The notes under the pieces are model-generated. The model was not told where the DNA came from. It saw only the letters and a list, made by a program, of their open reading frames with translations, and made no database searches. Of a stretch of 64,000 nt of DNA, positions 46,560 through 59,060 are shown one piece after another; position 1 is the stretch's first letter, and each line of letters opens with the position of its first letter. Source of the stretch: Conus ventricosus (taxonomy: Eukaryota > Mollusca > Gastropoda > Neogastropoda > Conidae). Made by a program: the position numbers and the translations under genes. Where the stretch lies: the NCBI GenBank assembly GCA_018398815.1, contig CM031614.1:48514990-48578989 (forward strand). Direction: 5' to 3'.

Positions 46560-47300
46560 ATTATCCTAAATAATTATTATTGCCATGTAGTTCGTTTATT
46601 CCTAATGTATTCCTTGTCAATGCTTTCCTGAACTTCGCAATTGTGAGTTGCCGCAAAGTTTCTTCATTTGGTGTATAGATTAAACGATGATAATTGTAAA
46701 TCGTTTCACTATTCGCTATTTTGTTGTGCCAATCTTTGTAACAATCTATAATTCTTTGTTTTAGTGTTATGATAAATCTTTGCTCGTTTTCTACACCGTT
46801 CATTCAACCAAACTTCAGCGAAGCCAAACATATCTAAGCAGCGTTTAATTTCCCATGCCCAGTTCTGTGGTTTGTCAATTTCTGTTTTTTTTTTCCCTTT
46901 CATATGCTGTCTAGAATGCCTGTCTGATCATCTTCATTAAAGTTGAACCAATAGACTGGATTGCTTTTATGGACTATCTATACTCATCGATATCTTTCCT
47001 AGTTTCCCCGTATATCTAATTGTTTAGGAGTATTTTCTTCTCCTACCCCCCCATGAATCATTTACATGCGAAATTAATGTTACATTTTCCACCGCTGAAA
47101 TAACGATCATAACACCCATACTTCGCTGCGTACAGTTCAGTGTCTTGAACCTGTTATCCAATAGCTTAAAAAATATATGTTATCTCTAATGTCCTAAACT
47201 ATACAATTGTTTTTCATTAATTTCACCTATTTCCTTCGCCGCTTCCTGCATATTCCTGAAATTGAAATATCTACTGAGACTTTTGGTCGTTAGAGTGAAA
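46560..47300 (-). mobile_element. Non-LTR retrotransposon ORF2, C-terminal fragment
   Basis: The minus strand encodes NWAWEIKRCLDMFGFAEVWL (46860-46800), EQRFIITLKQRIIDCYKDWH, NKIANSETIYNYHRLI and LTIAKFRKALTRNTLGINEL. This block order is typical of the region after the reverse transcriptase in Jockey/CR1-type elements common in molluscs. Two frames are used. Upstream to about 47300 only weak coding traces remain (YTGKLGKISMSIDS). Confidence 0.6.
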
Positions 47301-47379
47301 CCTAAAAAATTTGTAACTGTTTAACTACCTCAATTTATATCCCCTATTGTAGTACCATTTTACTAGTCTGCCAAGGTTA

Positions 47380-47870
47380 TGGGAGGAAGGGAAAGAGAGA
47401 GAGAAAGAGGAGGGGAGGGGGTAGTAGGAAGCTTAATATGAGCATACCCAAAACAGCCAACTCTCCTCTCTCTCTCCTACTTTTCCATGCAGTCAATAAT
47501 CTCTCTCTCTCTCTCTCTCTCTCTCGCCTCATCTCTCTCTCACTCACTCACTCTCTCTCTTCTCTCCTCTTCACTCTCTCTACTCTCTCTCTCTTCTCAA
47601 TCACAGAGAGACGGAGGAGGAAAGATAGAGAGAGGGGGGTGGGGGGGTTTAGTAGGTAGCTTAATCTGAACATCCAATAACCAAGCCAACACTCTCTCTC
47701 ATACTTTTCCATTGCATCAAATGTTCCCGCCCACCCACTCCACGCCACCCCTCTCTCTCCTCACTCTCTCACCTCTCTCTCGTCACTCTCTCTCCACTCT
47801 CTCCACTCCGATACCTTCACTCTCTCCTTCTCTCTCGTCTCTCTCCTTCCTCCTACCCCCCCATCCCCAG
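47380..47870. repeat. CT-rich tandem segment, about 250-bp unit x 2
   Basis: Two imperfect copies with AGTAGG(A/T)AGCTTAAT-TGA, a CCAACTCTC block, CATACTTTTCCATGCA-TCAA and long CT tracts. Confidence 0.8.
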
Positions 47871-48019
47871 TGCTCATGCATGACCCACACGTAGCCTACA
47901 TACTTTTTGTGGGGGGGCGTAAACTAATTGTTCAGTTTTCATTAGAAAAAACTGAAACGACCCAGCGGTATCTTTTGCAACAAACAACTTTACGTATCGT
48001 TACGACCTTTTTCCATGTG

Positions 48020-48056
<37 letters not shown>

Positions 48057-48349
48057 TGTGTGTGTGGTGTGTGTGTGTGGTATGTGTTATTTGAAACGCC
48101 CGAAAAAGAACATTTTAAAATGCAAGTGTTTCATTTTCATTGCGATATTATTAAATGAATGTTCTATAACAGTCTAGTAAGCTATTATGTTAATGTGTGT
48201 TTTGAATTCATGCGTCCGTTTAATTCTACATAGATGACACATTTTTCGCATCACTCCTCATTTTTGTCTAATCTGTATCTGCATCCTGAATCAATAATTG
48301 CTGAAACCACTTTGGTTATTTCTCATGGAAACTATGGGAGCAGAGTGAG
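47871..48349. other. Non-coding stretch with a (TG)n tract
   Basis: (TG)n at about 48016-48087; otherwise A+T-rich and unassigned. Confidence 0.6.
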
Positions 48350-50160
48350 AATGTACCGATTAATGGGAGGGAGGGGAAGGAGTGGGCAATAAGAAGAAAG
48401 AGGAAGAGCGATAGAGCCACATGCTAGGAATCTGCCAACATCTGACGAAAATGTGGAGCAGATGGGCTTGAGCAGTCTCTCTGCTGTTCCATCGAATGAT
48501 TGTGCAGGGAAAGGAAGACCATTTAGCTGCCCTGGTCCACAGACTGGCACCAGGAGCCACAGTGCTATCGATGACTTCCACAAAATCAATGTTTGAGGTA
48601 TACATGATCGTGAAGTGTAGCCTGCCCTTTTTGCAGTCTTACAAGCAGACATTCATGAACTTGAATCGCATGGAGGTGGCTGGAAGCGTGCCTCGAATTA
48701 GGTTTGAAAAAGGTTGAGAGTCATAGCTTCTTCAGCGCCTTTCATAGAGGAAGACCACACTCCCGAGTATGAGTCCGGTAGCACATCCATCTTCTGGATT
48801 ATAGTTTCCAGTGTTTGAATGAAACGACTGGATGCCGCTATAAAAGTATTCGTTTCAATTGAAACCATCGTCCCCAAGTATTAATCCATATTGCCGGATA
48901 ACGATCCCAGGTTTGGTTTTATTATAGTATCTGTACTTGCGAAGATACCTTTAAAGCTATCGTGAGGTTCCTCCTAGGAAAGCCGAGAGTAGTACAGGTG
49001 TTTCGCTGAAGTGGTGATATAGTCTTCCATACAGAACCAAAGACATCATTATCCTGTTGTTGATTCCTGATCGACATACTTAAGATGTTCCCACATAACT
49101 TGCAGAAGTGGTGCAGATTTTGTTTCGGCATGACGGCATTTTTGCAGTTTTAAACTGGCATACCCCCAGTCCCTGCCATCTATTTCCAGTCTGTCCGTTG
49201 ATGTTACTGAATCTGGGAGCGATGATAACAGGCAAAGGGCCTGATACGGAGTCTCAGAGGACCCCAGAATCGACGGCCACTTCTTCGGTGGATTATTCCT
49301 CCAGTCCCAACTTCGTGATTCTCTTTGGGAGCTTTCAGTCCTTTTGTTGACTGATCCTGGATACCCTGGTGCTGCAGCTTATTGAGGAACTGTGTATGAG
49401 GACTGTACTGAATGTCTTGTGAAGTCACAATATCACACCATCAGTCTGGAACTCAGTCTCACAAGAGTATCCAGATTTAAAGCTGTGATTCTTGTTGGTG
49501 AGGATGTTGTGAAGGGGTCGGCAGTACTCTATTGCAGCTTACAGGCTACAGATGTCAGAGAGATGGGGCTGCTTCTTCCTGTTGCCCTTTTTGAACAGCT
49601 TGAGATTTTGGTGAATGTTTGCTGTTAACCATTTTCGGAAGGTTGCGTGTTTGCATGGAGAAAGTTCAAGATGCGAGTGAGGGTGGAGACCAGGGTTCGG
49701 CAGCAGCTCTTCGAAAACCCCACAGCTGGGCATGTCGTCTGGTCCGTTGGCCTCTGAGACATTCAGTTCCTCACTGAGCAACTTGGAAACTCCCTCAGCA
49801 GGACTAGGAAGGTCAGCTATGCCAGGAAAAGACGGGCCTTTGATTTGGGGTAGTGGTGATTGATCGAGCCATCATCTGAACTGGTTGAGAATCCTTGCCT
49901 GTCGCTGCACAAAGTAAAGTCATTCTTCCTGCGTGTTACTCCTGTACCGTCCTGGTGTCTCACTTTAACATGCCATCAACAAATAGAATTGACAAAGTGC
50001 TGTTCTGCTTTCACCAAAGGTCTTCTGCATTCTGTCTTGCAAAAGTTGTAGTTGGACCAGTTGTTGAATTTCTTACTTTTCTGCACTGTCTCTTTTTTTT
50101 AACTGTTGAAGGGATGACGGAATATCTCTGTTAGTCCATGGGATACCATTCTTCTTAAGC
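48350..50160 (-). mobile_element. CR1/Jockey-type LINE reverse transcriptase fragment
   Basis: Minus-strand blocks in order: SKLLSEELNVSEANGPDDMP (about 49790-49730), FRKWLTANIH with LKLFKKGNRKKQPHLSDICSL (49650-49540), NILTNKNHSFKSGYSCETEF (about 49510-49440), FLNKLQHQGIQD near 49390 and RRSGRRFWGPLRLRI near 49270. They correspond to the KxxGPDDxP, FKKG, HGFRxxxSCETQL, LxxLxxxGI and GPLLF motifs of CR1/Jockey reverse transcriptases. The frame changes repeatedly. The C-terminal part extends loosely to about 48350. A second copy of its 5' part lies at 51501-52130. Confidence 0.75.
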
Positions 50161-50189
50161 GTAGTACGGAAGAGGTGATATTGCGCATG

Positions 50190-50500
50190 ACATGGGGTGT
50201 TCCTTCTCTATGGGCTGTCATAACAGATGTGGCGTAATATGGGGTGTTACTTCTCTATGACTGTCAAACAGTTGGGAAATAGGGTTACTCTTATGACTGT
50301 AAACAGATGTGGGCACGATATGGGGGTTACTTCTCTATGACTGTCATAACAGATGTGGGCACGATATGGGGTGTACTTCTCTATGACTGTCTAACAGATG
50401 TGGCAGATATGGGGTGTTACTTCTCTATGACGTCAAAAGTGTGGGCCAAAATTTTGGTTTACTTCTCTATGACTGCATAACGATGTGGGCGATATGGGGA
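50190..50500. repeat. Satellite, about 47-bp unit (left block, before gap)
   Basis: About six error-rich copies of the unit described for 52145-53270, running into the N gap. Confidence 0.9.
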
Positions 50501-51500
50501 NNNNNNNNNNNNNNNNNNNNNNNNNNNNNNNNNNNNNNNNNNNNNNNNNNNNNNNNNNNNNNNNNNNNNNNNNNNNNNNNNNNNNNNNNNNNNNNNNNNN
50601 NNNNNNNNNNNNNNNNNNNNNNNNNNNNNNNNNNNNNNNNNNNNNNNNNNNNNNNNNNNNNNNNNNNNNNNNNNNNNNNNNNNNNNNNNNNNNNNNNNNN
50701 NNNNNNNNNNNNNNNNNNNNNNNNNNNNNNNNNNNNNNNNNNNNNNNNNNNNNNNNNNNNNNNNNNNNNNNNNNNNNNNNNNNNNNNNNNNNNNNNNNNN
50801 NNNNNNNNNNNNNNNNNNNNNNNNNNNNNNNNNNNNNNNNNNNNNNNNNNNNNNNNNNNNNNNNNNNNNNNNNNNNNNNNNNNNNNNNNNNNNNNNNNNN
50901 NNNNNNNNNNNNNNNNNNNNNNNNNNNNNNNNNNNNNNNNNNNNNNNNNNNNNNNNNNNNNNNNNNNNNNNNNNNNNNNNNNNNNNNNNNNNNNNNNNNN
51001 NNNNNNNNNNNNNNNNNNNNNNNNNNNNNNNNNNNNNNNNNNNNNNNNNNNNNNNNNNNNNNNNNNNNNNNNNNNNNNNNNNNNNNNNNNNNNNNNNNNN
51101 NNNNNNNNNNNNNNNNNNNNNNNNNNNNNNNNNNNNNNNNNNNNNNNNNNNNNNNNNNNNNNNNNNNNNNNNNNNNNNNNNNNNNNNNNNNNNNNNNNNN
51201 NNNNNNNNNNNNNNNNNNNNNNNNNNNNNNNNNNNNNNNNNNNNNNNNNNNNNNNNNNNNNNNNNNNNNNNNNNNNNNNNNNNNNNNNNNNNNNNNNNNN
51301 NNNNNNNNNNNNNNNNNNNNNNNNNNNNNNNNNNNNNNNNNNNNNNNNNNNNNNNNNNNNNNNNNNNNNNNNNNNNNNNNNNNNNNNNNNNNNNNNNNNN
51401 NNNNNNNNNNNNNNNNNNNNNNNNNNNNNNNNNNNNNNNNNNNNNNNNNNNNNNNNNNNNNNNNNNNNNNNNNNNNNNNNNNNNNNNNNNNNNNNNNNNN
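50501..51500. other. Assembly gap of 1000 N
   Basis: Exactly 1000 undetermined bases, probably a placeholder. Confidence 0.99.
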
Positions 51501-52130
51501 GGAGGGGCCCTTTTGCCCTTTTTAACAGGTGGTTGGTGAATGTTTGCTGTGAACCTTTTTTTAATTTCGGTTTTTATGAGAAGTTCAAGATGCGAGTGAG
51601 GGTGAGGACCAGGTTCGGCAGCACTCTTCGAAACCTCACAGCTGGGCACGTCGTCTGGTCCACTGGCCTCTGAGACATTCAGGTTCCTCACTGAACAACT
51701 TGGAAACTCCCTCAGCAGTGACTGGAAGGTCAGCTATGCCAGGAAAAGACGGGCCTTTGATTTGGGTAGTGTGATCGATCGAGCCATCATCTTGAACTGG
51801 TTGAGAATCCTTGCCTGTCGCTCTGTCTCTGCACAAAGTAAAGTTGTTCTTCCTGCGTGCTACTTCTGTACTGTCCTGGTGTCTCGCTTTAACGTAAGCT
51901 TACCTCATGGAAAACTGCCTATTGTTCTTCCTGTGCCATCTACAATAATACAATTGACAAAGTGCTGTTCTGCTTTCGCCAAAGGTCTTCTGCACTCTGT
52001 CTTGCAAAAGTTGTAGTTGGACCAGTTGTTGAATTTCTTACTTTTTCTGGCACTGTCTCTTGTTTTTTAACTGTTGAAGGATGACGGATATCTCTGTTAG
52101 TCCATGGATACCATTCTTCTTAAGCGGTAG
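51501..52130 (-). mobile_element. CR1/Jockey-type LINE fragment, second copy
   Basis: Closely matches 49560-50160 (for example AGTTCAAGATGCGAGTGAGG at 49671 and 51581), encoding the same NVSEASGPDDVPSCEV block on the minus strand. It also continues into the same 47-bp satellite, so LINE plus satellite is repeated on both sides of the gap. Confidence 0.8.
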
Positions 52131-52144
52131 TTACGAAGAGGTGA

Positions 52145-53270
52145 TATTGCGCATGACATGGGTGTTCCTTCTCTATGACTGTCATAACAGATGTGGGCGT
52201 GATATGGGTGTTACTTCTCTATGACTGTCATAACAGATGTGGGCACAATATGGGGGTGTTACTTCTCTATGACTGTCATAACAGATGTGGGCACGATATG
52301 GGTGTTACTTCTCTATGACTGTCATAACAGATGTGGGCGTGATATGGGGCGTTACTTCTCTATGACTGTCATAACAGATGTGGCACGATATGAGGTGTTA
52401 CTTCTCTATGACTGTCATAACAGATGTGGTATGATATGAGGTGTTACTTCTCTATGACTGTCATAACAGATGTGGGCACGATATGGGATGTTACTAATCT
52501 CTATGACTGTCATAACAATGTGGGCACCATATGGATGTTACTTCTCTATGACTGTCATAACAGATGTGGGCGTGATATAGGGTGTTACTTCTCTATGACT
52601 GTCATAACAGATGGGGCGTGATATGGGTGTTACTTCTCTATGACTGTCATAACAAATGTGGTGTGATATGGGGTTTACTTCTCTATGACTGTCATAACAG
52701 ATGTGGGCATGATATGGGTGTTACTTCTCTATGACTGTCATAACAGATGTGGGCACGATATGGGGTGTTATTTCTCTATGCTGTCAGAACAGATGTGGAA
52801 CGATTGGGGGTGTCACTTCTCTATGATGTCATAACAGATGTGGCACATGATGGGGTGTTTACTTCTCTATGACTGTCAAAACAGATGTGGGCACGTTATT
52901 GGGGTGTTACTTCTCTTGACTTCATAAACAGATGTGGGCACGATATGGATGTTACTTCTCTATGGATGTCATAACAGATGTGGGCGCGATATAGGGTGTT
53001 ACTTCTCTATTACTGTCATAAACAGATCGTGGGCACGATATGGGGTGATACTTCTCTATGACTATCATAACAGTTGTGGGGCATGATATGGGGTGTTAAT
53101 TCTCTATGACTGTCATAACAGTTGTGGATCGTGATATGGGGCGCTACTCTCTATGGACTGTATAACAGGTGGGGCACGATATGGGGTGTTCCTTCTCTAT
53201 GACTGTCATAACAGGGTGTGGGCACGATATGGGGTGTTCCTTCTCTATGGACTGTCATAACAGAGGTTTT
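52145..53270. repeat. Satellite, about 47-bp unit, about 23 copies
   Basis: Consensus GATATGGGGTGTTACTTCTC, then TATGACTGTCATAACAGATG and TGGGCAC. Single-base indels increase toward the right end. Confidence 0.95.
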
Positions 53271-54104
53271 GAAGGGACTACATGTGGTGTTGAGACCAGT
53301 CCTTCTCCATTCTTTCCAGGTTGTCCTAGTGGGCTCAGTGTCCTTTTACATCTCCTCACAGTTTGGCTTTAAGAAAAAAGGTCTTCTGAGTTTCTCATTA
53401 CAATTGTTGTGACATAATATATGAAATTCGCTTCCACTGTTTCATTGTAAGATGCAGAAAAATTTGGCCAGGGACGGATTGGAGACATAAAACAGATCAG
53501 TTTAGATTTGTTTTTGATCATAACAGTTCATCAAATTTTCGTTTAAATGCGGCCAGAAAAAAGTCACCATTAATCAGTTCTTTCTGTACTGCTCGTTTAT
53601 AGCATTCTTGGATGACTGGACCCACCCAATATAAACCTCAAACAAGGTGGTTGATGCACAAAAAAGACAGACCTCGTTCAGTGTCACGTGATAGTGGCTT
53701 CCTTGTTTGCGGACGACAGAAGCAGTGTGTTATGGCGGTGTCTGCCAATGAAATGCATGTGTGTCGGCGGTTCTGGAAATCATTCCGTTAATCGTTTATT
53801 CTTTGCTTAAAACTTACGGTGAAGGTGAGTTTGTTCGAGTCAACCATCATGATGGCATGATGTACGGAAATCGTAAAATGTAAACCTACTTTTGGTTTCC
53901 TCCGACATTTCCCGAAAGCCCGAAGCCTGCGTACACTTCTTCTTTCTTCTTCTTCCTTCCTTCCAGATTGGGATGTTTTATCGACCCCGTGCCCACAGTC
54001 TTCACGTAGACTATTCTGGCACACAGGTTGCATGCATTGTGTATTTTGTGTAGGCGGTACTCACCCGTCTTAGACTTGAGCATCGGGATCTTTAGGAGTC
54101 CCGG
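53271..54104. other. Stretch without recognised features
   Basis: No coding or repeat feature supported. Confidence 0.4.
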
Positions 54105-54285
54105 TATGATCTTAGTGCATGTGAACAGACTAGACTCGGTTTTAGTCCATCGAACGACCTATATGGAATGGAGTTCAGAACATGTTACTCGGGGAAAATT
54201 CCCCCTTTACCGACATTCGAACGCAACCCCAGGTCTCGAGTCCGGCGTTACCAAACTGAGCTATCGGCCCCTCTTTCTTTCTTTC
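54105..54285 (-). mobile_element. tRNA-derived SINE, head part
   Basis: On the minus strand, GGGCCGATAGCTCAGTTTGG (A-box region) and GCGTTCGAATG (B-box) are followed by sequence shared with the 42.1-42.3-kb SINE (GAGTAACATGTTCTGAACTC). Confidence 0.7.
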
Positions 54286-54354
54286 CGTAGAGTGTCCACA
54301 ATCACTTCAAGTTGATTATTCTGACACTATTGGTGTATGACGTTTTTTTATCCC

Positions 54355-54668
54355 GCATTAAGGCTGCCATACTCCAACTTCGGGGGAAGGTGTATGCTAT
54401 GTGTAAACTGTCATCCATACCAAGGCCCCCCAATGGCTTCTCTTCCGGAAAGTTAGTGATGGGATTTGACGTGTGGGCAAGTGTTATGTGTGCGTTCACA
54501 CACGGAACTCGGTTTATATTTCATTTGAAGACTGTATGAGAAATGAGGTCCAGAACAATGTAACTCCGAGGGGAAAATCCCCCCCCCCTGTGGCCACGGT
54601 GCCGGCGGAGATTCGAACTAGCAAACCCAAGATTGGAGTACGGCGCTCTACCAAGGTGTGCTATTAGT
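54355..54668 (-). mobile_element. tRNA-derived SINE, head plus central domain
   Basis: Minus strand: A-box region GCACACCTTGGTAGAGCGCC and B-box AGTTCGAATCTCC, then the central domain with the reverse complement of CATCCATACCAAGGCC. Same family as 41797-42327. Confidence 0.75.
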
Positions 54669-55466
54669 TAGTAATTACTGCGCAACGCAAGTTGGAGGAG
54701 TGATCACAGGGATGTGGGCCAATCATAGTTACATGAGCAGTCTGACATAACATTTTAACTGCAAAAGGGAACAATTGGTGGGTACTTAGTGATGCTGCCA
54801 AATGTCGAGATGAGAATGTCAGGCTCCCATCTTCACAGTATGTTTCTGTACTCTCCCCCCCACCCCCTCCCTCTGTTCCCTTTCCGACTTTTCAAGCCCG
54901 AAATAGCACTGTGTTGTCAGTGGGCTCTAATGGGGAAATAAACCTGTCACACCCACTGTGGTGGTGGTGGTGGTGGTGGTGGTGTGTGTGTGTGTGTGTG
55001 TGGTGTGGCTGTGTGTGTGTGTGTGTGTGTGTTGTGTGTGTCCCTGTGTGTGTGTGTGTGTGTGGATGTGTGTGTGTGTGTGGTGTGGTGTGTGTATTGT
55101 GTGTGGTGTGGTGTGTGTGTGTGTGTGTGTGGTGTTGTATATTTGACTGTTCAGCAACATGGATTGTGCTGCAATATTTTCTATTCTGATAATGTTATAA
55201 CTTAGGCAGTAAATGCTCTGCCTGATGATTTTTTGAGATTTTATGGTATGTCTAGTCTCAGGGACTGACGCATGGTAGCTTTTTGCTGTGACAGAATATG
55301 AAGAGAGAAAGGAAAAGGTGTTATTAGACAAAGAGGGAACCCATTGCCGCTCGTACAACAGAAGGAAAGACAGCAGCAAGCAGAAGTGGCAGGCAGGTGG
55401 TCAATGGCTGAAATCTTTCAGGATCTTTTGGCTTCCATCTGCTACTTGGAAAGTCACCATCTGATA

Positions 55467-55500
<34 letters not shown>

Positions 55501-57149
55501 GTTGTGTGTTTGGTGTTGTGTGTGTGTGCATGTGTGTGTGGTGTGTGTGTGTGCGTGCGTTGGTGTGGTGTGTTCTCACATTCCGGCCTGAACCTTTCAC
55601 CACTACACAACCCCATGCGTGAATGACATTCGATCAGACAAGTAATCCGCTCTCTCCCCCTCACGTCTGTCCATTGCAAGCCTTACACCACCTACAGCCA
55701 GCCTGCTGTGTTTCAAGAACGGCAGGCTGGGACTCTTGGCTAAACCAGCAGGATGAATCAGAGTTCTGTCAAAGCATGAAAATTATGTAATATATATGAA
55801 TGGCTTGCTAAGTTTTTTACTTTCATTTTTGAAGAATTTGATCACAATATGCTGCGGATCTCTGGTAAAGTTTTGGATAGGTATAGCCTACGCCTGCTTT
55901 AATGGTCTGCTAATGATTTAGTGATGACTGACATTCGTTTCAAATTAAGACTTTAATGATTTTGTCGTCTGACTGAGATTGTTTTGAAATTTACACCGTT
56001 GAGATCAGATGGCAGATGGATTTTCATCGTTTCCCCACATGACCAATAACAGTAAAGAGGGCACTGGCGGGAGCACAGTCCTCTGCAAGGTCAAATGATC
56101 CTGGATCTCGCCACTGGATCCAAATGTGCAACAAAAATCAGGGAAGAAAATGTGGTTAGTTGTACTGAAACATGGCAAGTAAGAAAAATGAGGTTGATAG
56201 ACGTTGCAATTTTTCTTTTGCCCCCATTGTTTGTTTTTTGTCACTTTTTGAGTAAGCCAGAGTTTTGTCATGGGAGTGAAATGTCTGTAGAAAGTTTAAG
56301 TACTATTTCTGTGAGAATGTTTGCATAATACCAGTTGTGAACAGAACTTCACACTGTTCATGCTACAGGAAAGGTTTGTAATACTGCTGGCATGAACAAA
56401 CCTTAAATTCCTCCACTGTTTGATCAGGGATTGGCACCCATTGCTGTCTACACTGACACTGCTAGGGTCAAACCTGGGGCCAGAATTCATCTTTCCAGCA
56501 GTCGATTTAAACCAGATGTTTTGGGTGTAACTCCTGGCAGACAAACAAATGTCATGGCATGAAAAACAGGATCTCAATAGATGTTTAAAAGTGGGTGAGC
56601 TGCACTTTCAGTGTTAAGACACTCTTCTTTGTATTGGACATATAGGCTTGACATTTCTGAATAGGGATGGGTGGTTGAAATTAGAAGTAATGATGAGGTT
56701 CATCTCAAAGACGCAGAGCTGGATGGAAAATGGTGCATTTAGTGATTATTCTTGAATGTGTGAACTGGAGTTGTGTGTTAGAACTGGGCTGAGCATTGTG
56801 TATAGGTAGCTTTGTAATTGTAGGATAAAATTGAGTTTTAGAGTTTCAACTATGTTGGCAACCACAGCGTGCTTTTGTTTATGTGTCCCTCCAAAATATC
56901 GGACTAGGAGGTAGGATACTCTTTACTTTCATTTCTCATTCCTTCTGTCCATTTGTTATTTGTCAGGTGTCTTGTACACATATTAACATTAATGTTTGAC
57001 CTTCAAGAATTCAGGGCTGATTTAAAAGTTCAGAATGAAAAGTTCAAACGAGTGTATGTATATGTGTTGCTTCCACGGATTGCAGCTTACTTGCCGCCAC
57101 ACAAGGGAACTGCTTCTCTTCAGTGGATGACAGTTGAGGGTTACAGAGC
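54669..57149. other. Mostly unassigned, with (TG)n microsatellites
   Basis: (GGT)n/(TG)n at about 54956-55136 and (TG)n at 55471-55570. Nothing else recognised. Confidence 0.5.
54956..55570. repeat. (GGT)n and (TG)n microsatellites
   Basis: A (GGT)n start grades into irregular (TG)n to 55136. A second (TG)n block lies at 55471-55570. Confidence 0.9.
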
Positions 57150-58256
57150 CCAAAGACTCTGAATGCAGTGTGTGCTGTGAGAATTTACAGATGCCCAAGC
57201 TGGTTGCCATGTGGACATCTGCTGGTGCCGTTTGTGCCTGGTGAACATTATGAAAGCTCAGGAAGGACTGTTCGCTGTCCTACTGATGTCGGGACTATCT
57301 TTGTCACCTCAGCTGATCGACAGTCTAAAAGCTGGAGATGTGGGCCAAGTGAATTTCCTACAGACCTGGACAACATGAATTGATTCTTGGGAGGCAGACA
57401 GTATCCTCAGCAAACAGCAACAATGTTGTGTGTGTTGAGGATGTGGCGGCAGCAACGTCCATGTGTCTGAATTGCTAGGACATGCTCTGTCAGTCATGTA
57501 AATGGGTCATGGAAAAACTGTCCTTTTCAAAACACCCACTGTAGAAGACCTTGTCCACTTGACCACAGGAGAAAAAACTGGCTGCTAATCATTCCTCGGC
57601 CATGCTACTCCCGAGAAGCCTCCGAACTTTTCTGTCCAACTCATGGAGCATGCATTGCTTACTGTGTGCTTCCTCTAAGCACAGGACTGCCCAGATGTGA
57701 AGGACATGGGAGAGAAAATAGAAGGAGACAAATGCACTGCTTGGTCGAAACTGGCAGCAAACTAAGTGAAGGGGAGTGTATGGTTTGACAAGGTCATCAA
57801 CGAACTGGACGAGCATCTTCAGGACATAGAGAAGGACGCTTGATGCGACCATTGCAGAGATTGGTGAATGGAATGATTCAGCTTGATGCCATGAGGTCAA
57901 GGAGAGCTGTCAACAAATGAAGAGCAAGTGGTTACTGCTCGCTGTATTGTGCGAGAGCTGTGAAGGGGGAAAGAACTGTTTGTTACAGAGCGCGGACGAG
58001 CTGACAAACACACGGACTGCGGTGGTGAACGTGTCAAAGGAGTGAAGAGAATCTTGGTGACCACATGTTGTCATTGCAGATGGGAAAAATGGTGTAGATG
58101 ACTCAGCTTTGACACAAGTCTTGCCTGAGGATGCAAAGACTGTCACTACCTTTCAGTTCTTCAAGATCCAACAGCTAGGACCCAGATTAAGCAAGAGCTC
58201 ACAAAGCTGGGAGAAATCTAAATTTATGCAGCCAGCATCAAATGCCAAAAGGTATT
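57150..58256 (+). pseudogene. TRIM-family E3 ubiquitin ligase relic (RING, B-box, coiled coil), frameshifted
   Basis: TRIM proteins are RING-type ubiquitin ligases. The RING start ECSVCCENLQMPKL is encoded from 57161. The next block PCGHLL and GRTVRCPT continues in another frame, with expected cysteines missing after CGHLL and after RCPT. A Leu-rich link (EFPTDLDNMN) leads to a B-box at about 57425-57640: CVEDVAAATSMCLNC, DMLCQSCK, then an ANH block. Coiled-coil traces follow (KVINELDEHLQDIEK-like, about 57780-57840; IAEIGEWND near 57860), and LTKLGEI at about 58200 is the usual end of this region. Stops and frame changes are numerous, so it is a pseudogene or badly sequenced. No C-terminal domain is found before 58256. 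Confidence 0.7.
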
Positions 58257-58601
58257 TAACAAAATATGCATTTGTGGTGTTGTGTTGTGTGTGGGGGGGG
58301 GGGGGGGGGGAAGGAGGTTAGATGTGAGACATTCTCTATAAAATTTATAGGCATCAGTTAGTAATGGCTGTTTTTAATTGATTTGTTTTTTTTTTACTAT
58401 GACATGATTTATTTCTTTTTGTAGGCTGACAAAATCAAAAAGGAAGCATCATAAATTTGCAATATAATTTTGAAACCTTTGTAATTGTTTTCCTGAGATT
58501 AACTTTTCATTGTCAAGTTGTGGCACACAGAAACACATTCATTAATCACCACACTCACTAGCTCCACGCACGACTCACGCACGCCACGCACGCACGCACG
58601 A

Positions 58602-58606
<5 letters not shown>

Positions 58607-58639
<33 letters not shown>

Positions 58640-58654
58640 CACACACACACACAA
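58607..58654. repeat. (CA)n microsatellite
   Basis: (CA)n tract preceded by a CACG-rich stretch from about 58560. Confidence 0.9.
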
Positions 58655-58684
58655 CCCCACACACAAATGTTGGACTAATGGTAG

Positions 58685-59060
58685 ATGCATCAGGGAGTCT
58701 GTGTGGCCTTCACTTCAACGACACCAGCTTTAACCCTTGTGCACCCCCACACAGTGGTCCTCCACACTCGACTCACGAAGTTCCAGTCTATCCAGTGGGT
58801 GAAACGTCTCTCAGACACATGCCACTTTGATGGTCTGTACCTCCCTGACCAGGGTTACACCCCTGCACTCAGCCACTGTTGTCTGGTGGGGTCCCCTCCA
58901 GTCATGGAGCAAGGTGATGGGAACCTGGTCATCCAGACTGCCTATGCTCTTGGTCTCCTGAAGTTGGATTTCCTGACTTGGTATTCCTTGGTCTTCACTG
59001 TTACTGGGCAGTGGGTCCTACTCCAGCGATCCAAAGCTTCGGCGGAACTGGTTTGCACAT
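58685..59060 (+). CDS. Open segment of unknown function, possible exon
   Basis: An open frame with varied composition (LTKFQSIQWVKRLSDTCHF, DGLYLPDQGYTPALSHCC) runs from 58685 through the start of a minisatellite. Only the part before about 59060 looks coding. No family recognised. It lies 430 bp after the TRIM relic, and a link to it is unproven. Confidence 0.25.

Noticed and set aside
50414..51691. Long open frames across the second N gap
   Set aside because: Artefact of the 1000-N run.
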